Part shown: piece after piece, positions 18,599-27,548 of the stretch | Position numbering within the stretch: the stretch's first letter is position 1 | Layout: every line of letters starts with the position of its first letter | NCBI RefSeq assembly: GCF_030297135.1 | Contig: NZ_AP028065.1 | Coordinates: 1,178,001-1,242,000 of the forward strand | Reading direction: 5' to 3' | Source of the DNA: Pseudoalteromonas apostichopi | Lineage (GTDB): Bacteria > Pseudomonadota > Gammaproteobacteria > Enterobacterales > Alteromonadaceae | DNA length: 64,000 bases | The notes under the pieces: generated by a model | Seen by the model: the letters and a program-made list of their open reading frames with translations, nothing else | Databases searched by the model: none | What the model was told of the DNA's origin: nothing | Position numbers and translations under genes: made by a program

Positions 18599-19678
18599 AT
18601 GAATTATTATTTAATATTAAAAAATCAAATACATAACTTAGTTACACCAACACTTTCCGTAGCATCGCAACCAGTCTTAGAAAGCTTATCTTGGCAAGAC
18701 TTAAATTCTCAGGTTACGCATTTTTTACATACTACATGGCAAATGTTACCCGCCCTGACATTAGGTATTGTAGCCATCATTATCTGCTATTTATTGGCCC
18801 GTCCGTTATCCTATCTATTGATAAAACCACTTGGTTTTGTAAGTGAAAGCAAACTCTTACATGTCGTCACGAGGCGCTTTTTTAGTATCATTATCATTTT
18901 GTTTGGTGTGTACTTATTTTTGCGTCTAGCTGGGCTCACCAGTTTTGCTGTGGCGATTATGAGTGGTACTGGATTAGTCGGGCTTATTTTAGGTTTTGCG
19001 TTTCGCGATATCGCCGAAAACTTTATCTCAAGCATGCTGCTCAGTGTGCAACGCCCCTTTCGTATTGATGATGTTATTGAAGTCGATGGTCGTTTAGGGG
19101 TAGTTAAAAAGGTTACAGCCCGCGCTACCACCTTAGTTGACTTTGATGGTAATCATATTCAAATTCCCAATGCGACGGTATATAAAAACGTTATTAAAAA
19201 TCTAACTGCTAACCCTAAAATGCGCGGCCACTTTGCAGTAGGTATTGGTTATGATAATGACATTCGCTATGCCCAGCAATTAGCAATGAAAGTGGTTAAT
19301 CAAAACCCTGCTGTTATTAGTGATCCACCAAGCCAAGTATTAATTGATTCATTAGGCTCCGCTACTCTTAATCTAACCATTTATTTTTGGGTAAATAGTG
19401 CAGAACATAGTCATATCAAGGTAGCCTCACAGTTGATGCGAGAGCTAGTAAATACCTATTTAGAAGAGCAAATTAGTATGCCAGATGACGCCCGTGAACG
19501 TATTATCTTAAATAGCGAGAACGATACAGAGCAACCAAGTATCAATGCAACCGCTGAGCAACAAACACCAAAATCACTCGACGATCATAGCCTTGATGAC
19601 GTTAGCAGTGACGCCGATGATATTCGCGAACAAGCGGATCAATCTCGCGATCCAGAACAAGGTAGCAATATAATTTAA
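18599..19678 (+). CDS. MscS-family mechanosensitive ion channel
   Basis: Membrane channel that probably releases solutes on hypo-osmotic shock. The 359-residue product has an N-terminal hydrophobic region (three segments up to about residue 150). The pore-lining helix and beta domain are seen in GLILGFAFRDIAENFISSMLLSVQRPFRIDDVIEVDGRLG, where the family FR(D)xxxNF and F(R/K)xGDxI-like motifs are recognisable. The tail after residue 300 is acidic and low in complexity. It is convergent with the short tatA gene. Confidence 0.9.
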   Translation: MNYYLILKNQIHNLVTPTLSVASQPVLESLSWQDLNSQVTHFLHTTWQMLPALTLGIVAIIICYLLARPLSYLLIKPLGFVSESKLLHVVTRRFFSIIIILFGVYLFLRLAGLTSFAVAIMSGTGLVGLILGFAFRDIAENFISSMLLSVQRPFRIDDVIEVDGRLGVVKKVTARATTLVDFDGNHIQIPNATVYKNVIKNLTANPKMRGHFAVGIGYDNDIRYAQQLAMKVVNQNPAVISDPPSQVLIDSLGSATLNLTIYFWVNSAEHSHIKVASQLMRELVNTYLEEQISMPDDARERIILNSENDTEQPSINATAEQQTPKSLDDHSLDDVSSDADDIREQADQSRDPEQGSNII

Positions 19679-19690
19679 AATACTTATGGG

Positions 19691-19846
19691 CTAAGCTTCA
19701 TCATTGGGTTTATCTTGCATAGCGCGTTTAAACCCTTTGACTGACGTCCCTAAATCTCCACCTATTCGGGATAACTTTTTTGTGCCAAATAACAGCACCA
19801 CAATTGCAGCAATAATGGCTAATTGCCAAACACTAATTCCTGCCAT
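19691..19846 (-). CDS. tatA: Short TatA-family translocase protein
   Basis: A 51-residue protein, MAGISVWQLAIIAAIVVLLF followed by GTKKLSRIGGDLGTSVKGFKR, easily recognised as TatA. It has a short periplasmic N-terminus, one membrane helix, the FGTKKL hinge and the amphipathic helix with conserved GxxLGxxxKxFK. It forms the pore-like part of the twin-arginine translocase. The usual polar C-terminal tail (30-40 residues) is almost absent, so it is shorter even than E. coli TatE. A GAGGT ribosome-binding site precedes the ATG. No tatB or tatC is adjacent; it stands alone between an MscS gene and the GalNAc TonB receptor. Confidence 0.88.
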   Translation of the reverse strand: MAGISVWQLAIIAAIVVLLFGTKKLSRIGGDLGTSVKGFKRAMQDKPNDEA

Positions 19847-19861
19847 AACAACCTCATTTTA

Positions 19862-19888
19862 AAATAAAAGCGCCTTTGCAGGCGCTTG
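19862..19888 (-). terminator. Terminator after the TonB receptor gene
   Basis: AAGCGCC and GGCGCTT pair around a six-base loop, followed on the minus strand by TTATTTT. It lies between the receptor stop and the tatA start, so tatA is probably transcribed separately. Confidence 0.75.
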
Positions 19889-19917
19889 AACAACACTAAC
19901 AACTGGGAATTCAAAGA

Positions 19918-22734
19918 TTAGAAACTAGCTCGAACACCCAAGGCGACTTGAGTACCAAAGCGCTCAAGATAACTCACTTGGTCAGTGCGTTTGGTGTAAC
20001 CCCAATAACGCTCATTCGTTAAGTTAGTAGCTTCAGCAAACACAGTGAATTGATCACTGATGTTATAGCTCATGCTGGCATCTAACTGACCATAATCAGA
20101 GATCCAATAAGGGCCACCCCACGCATCTGGATCCGACAAGAATTTACTACGCCAGTTATAAGCTAAACGCGCTTGGAAACCATATTGTTCATAGTAAACC
20201 ACAGCATTATAAGAGTTTTTCGACATACCTCTAAATGGTAAGCCTGACTCTTTCAGTTCTGGCTCATCGTAGCTGCTATCAACATAGGTGTAGTTAAGTT
20301 GAAACCCTAAACCATTGAAAGGTTCAGGCAGTAAGTTTTCTAGTGATTGCTGATAAGCAAACTCAGCACCTTTGATAGTCGCACCATATTTACTCTTACC
20401 CGGGTAAGATGCAAAGTAGCGCACACCTTCGATTTCAACAGGACTTTCAACGTAATCGATAAATGATTTTAGGTCTTTTACAAACACCCCACCACTTAAC
20501 GAGCTACTGTCTTCAAAGTACCACTCTAGTGTCATATCGGCTTGATTGGCTTCTTCAGGCGTTAACGATGAATCGCCCATAGAAAGTTGAGGTAAACCTT
20601 CACGGTAAGTATCAAAGTTTGGCGCAAGCCATGGGCGTAAATAACCTAACGATGGACGGCTAATAACTTGTGCCGCAGAGAAACGGTAAATCAAATCATC
20701 AGTAATACTAAGCTTAAAGTTCATGCTGGGTAAAATGTTGCTGTAATCCCCTTTAAATGATTGCTCAACGGTTTCACGCCAACCATTTTCAAGTGGTTTA
20801 CCATCATCTTGTAAGTCAATTAATGATAAATCGTAAACAGACCCTTTTGAGCTTACTTCAGTTTGCGAGCCGCGAATACCAACATTTAACATGTACGGCA
20901 TTTTTGCAAGGGTACTTTCGAGCGTCACTTGCGCATATGCAGTCAAGACTTCTTCGGTTACCTCATAAGTACCCGATGAATTAAGCGATGCAACGATACT
21001 TTTATCAGTTGCTTCAGCATTAATTGAACGATAGTAAGCAAGTAACTTATCGTAATCAAAACTTGGCCAAGGCTCAGGTGTAATACTACTTTCGCCTTCT
21101 AAGAAGTTATCGAAATTGGCCTCAACAAACACATCGCTTGGAATTTCAAATAGGTTAAAGTCACCTACATTCACAACAGTGCTGTCATCAAATTCATAAC
21201 CATCGCGTTCTAAATATTGACCACCATTACTAAATTGGCTGGCATTTTTTGATGCATATTCAAGTTGGCTCTTAGTTTGCTCAAGATAAGTTAAACCAAA
21301 GTCGATACGGGTCACCAAATCACTTTCAGGCACAAACGTACCTGTGAACTTAAAGTCATTAACCGTGTCTTCAACACCTGTACCTGTGTTACGGCTATAG
21401 TGAGCTCCGTAAGATTGATCCGCAGTCAAGCCTGGCGATAAGGTAACATCTGGCAGCATGTTGCCAGTGTTGTAATCAATACCTATAGAGTCAATAAAAC
21501 CACGCGCTACAATAAAGCGGTTATCACCACCGTTTTCGTTTTTCGCTTTTGAATGAGCAACATCCATAGCCAGTGTTAGGCCATCCATTGGATACCATTT
21601 TGCATTAAGGGCAAACTGATAAGTATCAGTTTTACGTGGATTCGTTAAGTTGAGTAACTCCACCATAGTGTTACCGGTTTGCGTCATGGAAACAACTCGA
21701 CCTGTGTCATCAAATTCTGCATCGGTAAAGACTGGCGTGCCTGGCGTCCAGCTTTCATCGTAGTTAACAAAACCGATTTGATAGCGATGACCATCGGTGT
21801 TGTAACGTGAATAAAGGGCATCGAAGTTAATATCGAGGGTATCAGTTGGGCGCCACTGCATTGCTAACGTCGCACCGACGCGTTCACGCACATCCTGCGC
21901 GTTGGCAAAATACATGTAACTCGGGATTTTTGAGGCAAATATTTCACTTTGCCCATCAATTTCTCCGTTGCCATTCATGTCGACTGGCACACCCGCGCTG
22001 TCTGCCCCCCAACCTTCTTCTTCATCAAAAAAGCCGCTTGCTGAGTAAGTATCTGCACGTAAGGTTTTCTTTGAATAAGCACCAGAGAAAAGCACACCAA
22101 AGGTATCGTCATTAAAATTGTCACCTATGATGAATGAAGCATGTGGGTGAACATCGCCTGTTCGCGATTCATAAATCCCTTTTGCAGAAGCACTCAAAGT
22201 AAAGCCATCTTGATCTAATGGTTTACGAGTTTCGATATCAACAACCGCACCAATGCCCCCTTCAATTAAACGTGCTTCTGGCGACTTATAAACCTGAAGC
22301 GCTCCCACTAACTCTGAGGCAATTGTGTCAAAGTTAAAGTCACGTCCTGAGTTTTCAGAAGCCAGTTTACGACCATTTAAAGTGGTAATGTTGTAGCCGC
22401 CACCTAAGCCACGCACGAGGATATTTTGCCCTTCCCCCCCATTACGAGTAATCGTAATTCCTGGAATACGCTGTAATGCCTCGGCTAAATTTTCATCAGG
22501 GAACTTACCGATGTCATCTGCAACAACAACATCTACTACTGTCGTTGCTTCCTTCTTTCGAAAGTTTGATTCTTTAATACTGCTACGGATCCCTGTGACC
22601 TCAATAACCTCAACATCTTCTTCGGCCTTACTATCGTTTTCTTGTTGTTGAGCAGTTGTGGCGAAACTGACTGATGAAGCCAGAATTGAGCTTATCAGCA
22701 CACTCAAATATTTTTTTCTAGTTGTTGTTGCCAT
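19918..22734 (-). CDS. TonB-dependent outer-membrane receptor of the GalNAc locus
   Basis: A 938-residue outer-membrane barrel, likely importing GalNAc-containing oligosaccharides with energy from TonB. It has a signal peptide (to about residue 28, SFATTAQQ), a TonB-box-like stretch EVIEVTGIRSSI (about 43-54), a plug domain (DIGKFPDENLAEALQRIPGI, then NILVRGLGGGYNITTLNG), and a C-terminal aromatic end (VALGVRASF). This is the Alteromonadales-type sugar TonB receptor family, and the neighbouring aga genes suggest GalNAc substrates. Four CGAAA-type repeats, candidate AgaR sites, lie 80-210 bases upstream. The substrate is inferred from context only. Confidence 0.9.
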   Translation of the reverse strand: MATTTRKKYLSVLISSILASSVSFATTAQQQENDSKAEEDVEVIEVTGIRSSIKESNFRKKEATTVVDVVVADDIGKFPDENLAEALQRIPGITITRNGGEGQNILVRGLGGGYNITTLNGRKLASENSGRDFNFDTIASELVGALQVYKSPEARLIEGGIGAVVDIETRKPLDQDGFTLSASAKGIYESRTGDVHPHASFIIGDNFNDDTFGVLFSGAYSKKTLRADTYSASGFFDEEEGWGADSAGVPVDMNGNGEIDGQSEIFASKIPSYMYFANAQDVRERVGATLAMQWRPTDTLDINFDALYSRYNTDGHRYQIGFVNYDESWTPGTPVFTDAEFDDTGRVVSMTQTGNTMVELLNLTNPRKTDTYQFALNAKWYPMDGLTLAMDVAHSKAKNENGGDNRFIVARGFIDSIGIDYNTGNMLPDVTLSPGLTADQSYGAHYSRNTGTGVEDTVNDFKFTGTFVPESDLVTRIDFGLTYLEQTKSQLEYASKNASQFSNGGQYLERDGYEFDDSTVVNVGDFNLFEIPSDVFVEANFDNFLEGESSITPEPWPSFDYDKLLAYYRSINAEATDKSIVASLNSSGTYEVTEEVLTAYAQVTLESTLAKMPYMLNVGIRGSQTEVSSKGSVYDLSLIDLQDDGKPLENGWRETVEQSFKGDYSNILPSMNFKLSITDDLIYRFSAAQVISRPSLGYLRPWLAPNFDTYREGLPQLSMGDSSLTPEEANQADMTLEWYFEDSSSLSGGVFVKDLKSFIDYVESPVEIEGVRYFASYPGKSKYGATIKGAEFAYQQSLENLLPEPFNGLGFQLNYTYVDSSYDEPELKESGLPFRGMSKNSYNAVVYYEQYGFQARLAYNWRSKFLSDPDAWGGPYWISDYGQLDASMSYNISDQFTVFAEATNLTNERYWGYTKRTDQVSYLERFGTQVALGVRASF

Positions 22735-22812
22735 GATGATTTCCTGTTTTTAAATGTTCAGATTTCTTCACCATAAAAATGGTAATGAGTAAGGCCTTAC
22801 ATTTAATTTATA

Positions 22813-22943
22813 ACAAAACGAAACAATCTATCAACAATTAATTACCTAGCGAAACTTTCGATAGTTACGAAATGGTATTTCAAAATAATAAAAAAGGCGC
22901 TGAACGCCTTTAAAGATAAGGTTTTAATTTCGAAAGTTTCGAT
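22813..22943. promoter_or_regulatory. Candidate AgaR operator region before the TonB receptor
   Basis: The 316-base gap between receptor and agaR holds no gene. It has four CGAAA/TTTCG clusters: ACAAAACGAAACAAT (22813-22827), CGAAACTTTCG (22850-22860), TACGAAAT (22866-22873) and TTCGAAAGTTTCGA (22929-22942). The first fits the TTTCRTTTYRTTT-type repeat described for enterobacterial AgaR. A small hairpin (AAAGGCG/CGCCTTT) lies at 22893-22911. Confidence 0.5.
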
Positions 22944-22999
22944 AATATTTTTTTTCGAAGATTTTCTGTGAGGTGGGCTAGTTTGGTCTTTTTAGATAA

Positions 23000-23027
23000 T
23001 AAAAAAGGCAGCTAAAGCCACCTTTTT
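23000..23027 (-). terminator. Terminator after agaR
   Basis: On the minus strand AAAGGTGGC and GCTGCCTTT form a nine-pair stem (two G-U wobbles) with loop TTTA, followed by a T run; it lies just past the agaR stop. Confidence 0.65.
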
Positions 23028-23049
23028 GCAATTATTTTTAACTGGAAAG

Positions 23050-23814
23050 TTAAACTGTAATCACCTCGATACCTAAGCTCGTTAATGATTCAATGAACTC
23101 CGCTGGCATATTTTTGTCTGTAACCAGCACATCGATTGATTTTAGAGGTAGTACATTATACAAGGCACGCTTACCAAATTTACTTGAGTCGGTCACAGCA
23201 ATAACTTTATCTGCACGGGTACACATAGTTCGATTCAACATTGCCTCAGGCTCATAATGGGTGGTGATCCCCGCTTCCGAGTCGATACCATCAACCCCTA
23301 AAATAACCTTTTTAAAGTTATACTTACTGAGTGCTTGTTCGACTTCATTTGAATAGAAAGACATTGATTTCTTTCGTAATTGTCCACCCAGCATAAACAC
23401 ATTTGCATCATCAATATCAGCCAGCACATGGGCTATATTAAGGCCGTTTGTCATCACCGTAAGGCCCTGCTTATTGGTTAATGCTTTGGCAACTTCTTCT
23501 GTGGTGGTACCAGAATCAATAATTAATGAGTCGCCATCATCAACTAAGTTTGCTACAGCTTTAGCTAGTAGCACTTTCACAGCGTAGTTTTCATTATGCT
23601 TATCTTTCACCGAAAGCTCTTTAGCGAGTTTATCGCAAGCAATTGCTCCGCCACGCGAACGAACAACTAAGCCACGCTTACCTAGCTCGTTAAGATCGTG
23701 GCGAATGCTAACCTCCGAAATATCAAAGGTTTTAGCAAGTTCTTTAACGTTTACTTTGCCATATTCCTCGGTCATCAGGACGATTTTTTGTCTTCTTTCT
23801 ATTGTGGTTAGCAT
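23050..23814 (-). CDS. agaR: DeoR-family regulator of GalNAc utilisation, AgaR-like
   Basis: A 254-residue regulator with an N-terminal DeoR winged helix-turn-helix (about residues 6-57: KVNVKELAKTFDISEVSIRHDLNELGKRG) and a C-terminal sugar-phosphate sensing domain with DGDSLIIDSGTTTEEVA, LGVDGIDSEAGITT and KVIAVTDSSKFG. The overall match to AgaR and the flanking aga genes support a GalNAc-pathway repressor. It is divergent from the permease, and shared CGAAA repeats lie between them. Confidence 0.87.
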   Translation of the reverse strand: MLTTIERRQKIVLMTEEYGKVNVKELAKTFDISEVSIRHDLNELGKRGLVVRSRGGAIACDKLAKELSVKDKHNENYAVKVLLAKAVANLVDDGDSLIIDSGTTTEEVAKALTNKQGLTVMTNGLNIAHVLADIDDANVFMLGGQLRKKSMSFYSNEVEQALSKYNFKKVILGVDGIDSEAGITTHYEPEAMLNRTMCTRADKVIAVTDSSKFGKRALYNVLPLKSIDVLVTDKNMPAEFIESLTSLGIEVITV

Positions 23815-23892
23815 AGCTGGCCTGTTGTTTTAATAGCTGCTTTCAAATTTGTAGTTCAATATTACACAATTTACAGTTTTAAAGCCAAACTT

Positions 23893-23940
23893 AGTTTCGA
23901 AATAAAATAAAACTTTCAAAACTTACGAAATTTGTTTTAT
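23893..23940. promoter_or_regulatory. Candidate AgaR operator between agaR and agaP
   Basis: GTTTCGAAATAAAATAAAAC (from 23894) is followed by CTTTCAAAACTTACGAAATT. The same CGAAA/TTTCG vocabulary occurs before the receptor and between agaZ and the GH109 gene. It lies in the divergent promoter region. No footprint is available. Confidence 0.5.
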
Positions 23941-23974
23941 GATTGTTTCACAATAAACTTATTTGGTGACAAAA

Positions 23975-25303
23975 ATGACAACACAAAGCTCACTGTTAGA
24001 GCAAACAGAACACACCAACCGCACGCAGTTACTGCCGATGTTGATCATTGGTGGCTTGTTTTTCTTATTTGGCTTTATAACTTGGCTTAATGGCTCCTTG
24101 ATCCCATTTTTACAAATGGTCTGCGATCTCAACCATATAGAAGCCTACATGGTGACTCTGGTGTTTTATATTGCCTATACCGTGATGGCACTGCCAAGCG
24201 CTAAGATATTACAAATCTTCAGTTATAAGCATGGTATGTCGTTTGGTTTAGGCACCATGGCATTAGGCGCACTGCTGTTTATTCCTGCGGCACAAACTCA
24301 AGCGTATTGGTTATTTTTAGTTGCTTTATTTACCCTAGGTAGTGGCCTCACCTTACTACAAACCGCTGCGAATCCTTACATCGTGCTAATTGGATCTAAA
24401 GACACTGCAGCCGTGCGCATTAGTATTATGGGTATTCTTAATAAAAGCGCAGGTGTGGTGGCTCCACTGCTCTTCTCTGCGATTGTGTTTAGCGATATTG
24501 CTAGCTTTAGTCCAGAAGCCCTTGCTCAATTGAACAGCATTCAAAAGCAATTACAGTTACAAGAACTGGCAAATCGTTTAATCACACCTTATTTTGTAAT
24601 GGCAATTGCGTTAGCCATTTTAGCAGCTTTAATCATGCTAGCCCCCTTACCTGATATCGAGCAACCACAATCAAGTAACAACAGCGAGAGTAAATCAGTT
24701 CTGCAATTTCCACACTTAGTTTTAGGCGTGATAGCCCTCTTCTTTTACATAGGTGCCGAAGTCATTGCTGGCGACACCATTGGCCTTTACGGCAAAGAGC
24801 AAGGGGTATTGCAGTTCGCTGAGCTCACCTCTTACACCATGGGCTTTATGGTGCTAGGTTATGTTTTAGGTATTGTGTTAATTCCTCGCTTTTTTAGTCA
24901 GCAACAGGCGCTGATATTTTCTGCGTTAAGTGGTTGTGTGTTTTCACTTGGTATCATTTTGATTGAACCGCAACAAACAGCGATTGCAAACGTAGTGCTC
25001 TTTTGGCTTGCTGATAACAGTTTTCCAGATACCGTGTTATTTGTTGCATTACTTGGCTTATCGAATGCGCTCGTTTGGCCAACCATTTGGCCTATGGCCC
25101 TTGCAAACCTTGGCGATAAAACCCAAACTGGCGCGGCATTACTCATTATGGGTATTTCTGGTGGTGCTTTGTTACCTTTGGTATACGGTGTATTTGCACA
25201 GTACACAGGCAATGCACAACAAGCTTACTATTTGTTGATCCCCTGCTATGCGTTTATTCTTTATTACGCGCTGATTGGTCACAAGCTTACAAGTTGGCGT
25301 TAG
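23975..25303 (+). CDS. agaP: FucP-like MFS sugar permease, probable GalNAc transporter
   Basis: A 442-residue major facilitator with about twelve membrane segments and FucP/NagP-family signatures (FFLFGFITWLNGSLIPFLQ near the N-terminus; LQTAANPYIVLIG in the middle). It probably imports GalNAc across the inner membrane. Shewanella uses a permease of this type, not a PTS, for GalNAc. I take the ATG at 23975, preceded by GGTGAC, rather than upstream TTG/GTG codons. Specificity for GalNAc rests on genomic context. Confidence 0.82.
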   Translation: MTTQSSLLEQTEHTNRTQLLPMLIIGGLFFLFGFITWLNGSLIPFLQMVCDLNHIEAYMVTLVFYIAYTVMALPSAKILQIFSYKHGMSFGLGTMALGALLFIPAAQTQAYWLFLVALFTLGSGLTLLQTAANPYIVLIGSKDTAAVRISIMGILNKSAGVVAPLLFSAIVFSDIASFSPEALAQLNSIQKQLQLQELANRLITPYFVMAIALAILAALIMLAPLPDIEQPQSSNNSESKSVLQFPHLVLGVIALFFYIGAEVIAGDTIGLYGKEQGVLQFAELTSYTMGFMVLGYVLGIVLIPRFFSQQQALIFSALSGCVFSLGIILIEPQQTAIANVVLFWLADNSFPDTVLFVALLGLSNALVWPTIWPMALANLGDKTQTGAALLIMGISGGALLPLVYGVFAQYTGNAQQAYYLLIPCYAFILYYALIGHKLTSWR

Positions 25304-25313
25304 TAACGTCTTC

Positions 25314-25353
25314 GCAGGCTCAGTTATTTAGATATTTAACTAGCCTGCAATTT
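25314..25353. terminator. Bidirectional terminator between agaP and the small-subunit gene
   Basis: GCAGGCT (25314-25320) pairs with AGCCTGC (25342-25348), with AGTTA/TAACT inside and AATTTTT after it on the plus strand. The last codons of the minus-strand gene lie inside the hairpin. Confidence 0.65.
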
Positions 25354-25848
25354 TTCTGATGTGAAATATCCCAATAACAAAAATTCACGCACGGTAAAAA
25401 TACACTTATAAATTAAATACTCGTCACGCTTGTCAGGGCTTACTTCTGAAATAGATAGGGCTTGCTGCGCCATTATTTGCTGTTGCTGTTGCAAAGAGAT
25501 AGTAAATAAACCAGTGAGTTTATCTGCTAATTGCGACGATGAAAGAGCACCTGCAGCAATCAGCTCAGCGCCTTTTAAGCATGCCGTACGTTCAGTCACT
25601 GTTAGTGTATTTGCTAGCATTAAATCTGTAAATGCGACTAAATCAAAGTACAGCTGCTCATTTGGCTCTAGCTCTAAAATAACCGCCTGCATTTGCGTGA
25701 CCACATCCCGATGCGCCGCAGCTTTAAGTACCTCAAAATGGCTATCATCCGTTTTATCAAATAATTGAGTCGCAGCCACTGGCGTAATAGCGACACCTAA
25801 TAATGCTGCTAAACATTTAATCGCATTTCGCCTTTGTAGATCAGCCAT
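25336..25848 (-). CDS. Gluconate 2-dehydrogenase subunit 3-like small subunit with Tat-like signal
   Basis: About 170 residues starting MADLQRRNAIKCLAALLGVA, a twin-arginine-like signal followed by a hydrophobic stretch. The rest is helical and resembles the small (gamma) subunits of FAD-dependent sugar dehydrogenases. These subunits are known to carry a signal-less GMC partner through the Tat system. The ATG at 25848 overlaps the GMC stop by eight bases; an upstream start at 25881 is less likely. No cytochrome c subunit gene follows, so the electron acceptor is unknown. Confidence 0.75.
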   Translation of the reverse strand: MADLQRRNAIKCLAALLGVAITPVAATQLFDKTDDSHFEVLKAAAHRDVVTQMQAVILELEPNEQLYFDLVAFTDLMLANTLTVTERTACLKGAELIAAGALSSSQLADKLTGLFTISLQQQQQIMAQQALSISEVSPDKRDEYLIYKCIFTVREFLLLGYFTSEKLQAS

Positions 25849-27541
25849 TAAACACTCCATTTTGATAATGCCGTACAGCATGATCAGCGGCTCTTGCAGT
25901 AAATGCCATATAGGTTAACGAAGGATTCTGATAAGCCGACGAGCACATAAACGAGCCATCAGTGACATAGACGTTACGCACACTATGAATTTGGTTATAA
26001 CGGTTAAGCACTGAGCTTTTAGCATCATGCCCCATTCGCGCGGTTCCCATCTCGTGAATAGCTTGCCCCGGTGCTGAGCCTTTATCGTAAGCTTGCACAT
26101 TTTGGTAACCTGCTTTGGTTAGCATCTCGACAGCTTGCGCTTTCATATCCTCGCGCATTCGCTGTTCGTTTTCACCAAACTGGCAATCGAAATTAACTAA
26201 AGGTAATCCCCATTGATCTTTTAATACCGGATCTAAGCTCATTTTATTGTGATGATAAGGCAGGCATTCACCAAAACCTATCAATGCAACTTGCCAAGGC
26301 CCTGGTTTGGCAAGCTCTTCTCGAAAAGCTTTACCAAAGCTAAGCTCTTTAAAACCGCGTCGCCAATCTTTACGTGTTGCGTATCCTTGATAGCCATAGC
26401 CACGAATAAAGCTATGTTGCTCTTTATCATCAAGGTTTCGAAAACGCGGGATATGAAAACCAACGGGTCTGTCGCCATCATTAAAGTCATCAGCAAAACC
26501 TTTTGGTTCACCAGTTGCGCCAACCCTAAAATGGTGATCCATAAGGTTATGACCAAGCTCTCCACTATCGTTCCCTAAGCCATTAGGAAAACGTGCAGAG
26601 GTTGAATTTAATAACAAGGCTGTTGTGGCTACCGTTGATGCACAGCAAAAAATGATGTTCGCTCGCTCGATACGCTCTTTTTTAGATTCAGCATCTATCA
26701 CTGTCACACCCGTGGCTTGCCTAGTTTCTGGGTTGTAAATAATCTCTTTAGCAATGGAGTGAGTCTGAATGGTAAGTCGCCCAGTGCGCATTGCTGCAGG
26801 CAAGGTCGAGGCTAAACTACTAAAGTAACTACCGGTTGGGCAACCACGCATACAGCGGTTGCGCTTGCTGCATGGGGCACGACCTTGTTCAGGCTTTGCC
26901 TTGGTTAAATGCGCCACTCGCCCGATTGTTAGGTGCCGATTAGTGTAGTGGGTTAATAAACTTTGTTTAAGTTGCTGTTCTACTGCATTAAGTGCGAAGG
27001 GAGGCAAGTAAGGTCCGTCAGGTAGCTGAGGTAAGTTCAGCGCTTCGCCAATAACCCCAATGTAGGCTTCGACTTTATCGTACCAAGGCGCAATATCTTG
27101 ATAACGCACAGGCCAATCAACACCGTGACCATCTTGTTTGTTGGCTGCAAAATCTATATCACTGAGGCGTAAGCATTGCCGTCCCCAAGTTAATGAACGC
27201 CCGCCAAGGTGGTAACCTCTGATCCAATCAAAACGCTGTGATTCTTGATAAGGGTGCTGTAAGTCATTTACAAACCAGTGCTTTATTGACTGCTTGGTGG
27301 CATAGCCAGTGCGTGCTTGTTTAGCTTGATTCTGTTTTTCTAGTAAGCTGGGCCTGTCGCGAAATGGCAGTTGCCAATCATCTTTAAAGGCAGTGATATA
27401 GTCAGTACCGTGCACAACCTGCCTACCACGTTCCAGTAGCAGTACATTGAGCCCTTTTTCGGTCAGTTCTTTAGCAGCCCAGCCGCCAGTAATGCCACTG
27501 CCAATAACAATGGCATCGAATACTTTTGCCTGCATTCTCAC
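25841..27541 (-). CDS. GMC-family FAD sugar dehydrogenase, large subunit
   Basis: A 566-residue flavoprotein with the N-terminal dinucleotide fold VIGSGITGGWAAKELTEKG (about residues 12-30) and FAD-binding GRSLTWG. A cysteine cluster, APCSKRNRCMRGCPTGSYFSS (starting near 230), resembles the iron-sulfur region of FAD glucose and glucoside 3-dehydrogenases. The C-terminal active-site pair is His in HEMGTARMG and Asn in NPSLTYMAF. It has no signal peptide, so export probably depends on the small subunit downstream. Being the fifth gene of an aga operon suggests an amino-sugar or glycoside substrate. The start may be the GTG at 27541 or the ATG at 27535. Confidence 0.85.
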   Translation of the reverse strand: MRMQAKVFDAIVIGSGITGGWAAKELTEKGLNVLLLERGRQVVHGTDYITAFKDDWQLPFRDRPSLLEKQNQAKQARTGYATKQSIKHWFVNDLQHPYQESQRFDWIRGYHLGGRSLTWGRQCLRLSDIDFAANKQDGHGVDWPVRYQDIAPWYDKVEAYIGVIGEALNLPQLPDGPYLPPFALNAVEQQLKQSLLTHYTNRHLTIGRVAHLTKAKPEQGRAPCSKRNRCMRGCPTGSYFSSLASTLPAAMRTGRLTIQTHSIAKEIIYNPETRQATGVTVIDAESKKERIERANIIFCCASTVATTALLLNSTSARFPNGLGNDSGELGHNLMDHHFRVGATGEPKGFADDFNDGDRPVGFHIPRFRNLDDKEQHSFIRGYGYQGYATRKDWRRGFKELSFGKAFREELAKPGPWQVALIGFGECLPYHHNKMSLDPVLKDQWGLPLVNFDCQFGENEQRMREDMKAQAVEMLTKAGYQNVQAYDKGSAPGQAIHEMGTARMGHDAKSSVLNRYNQIHSVRNVYVTDGSFMCSSAYQNPSLTYMAFTARAADHAVRHYQNGVFNG

Positions 27542-27548
27542 TTAACTT

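Noticed and set aside
22891..22911. Hairpin AAAGGCG/CGCCTTT as terminator of a separate transcript
   Set aside because: No gene ends here; agaR already has its own terminator at 23000-23027. It may be a regulatory hairpin in the receptor leader, but I cannot tell.
25430..25768. 112-codon plus-strand frame opposite the dehydrogenase small subunit
   Set aside because: The minus-strand frame has a Tat-like signal, family resemblance and an eight-base overlap with its partner, so the plus frame is a shadow.
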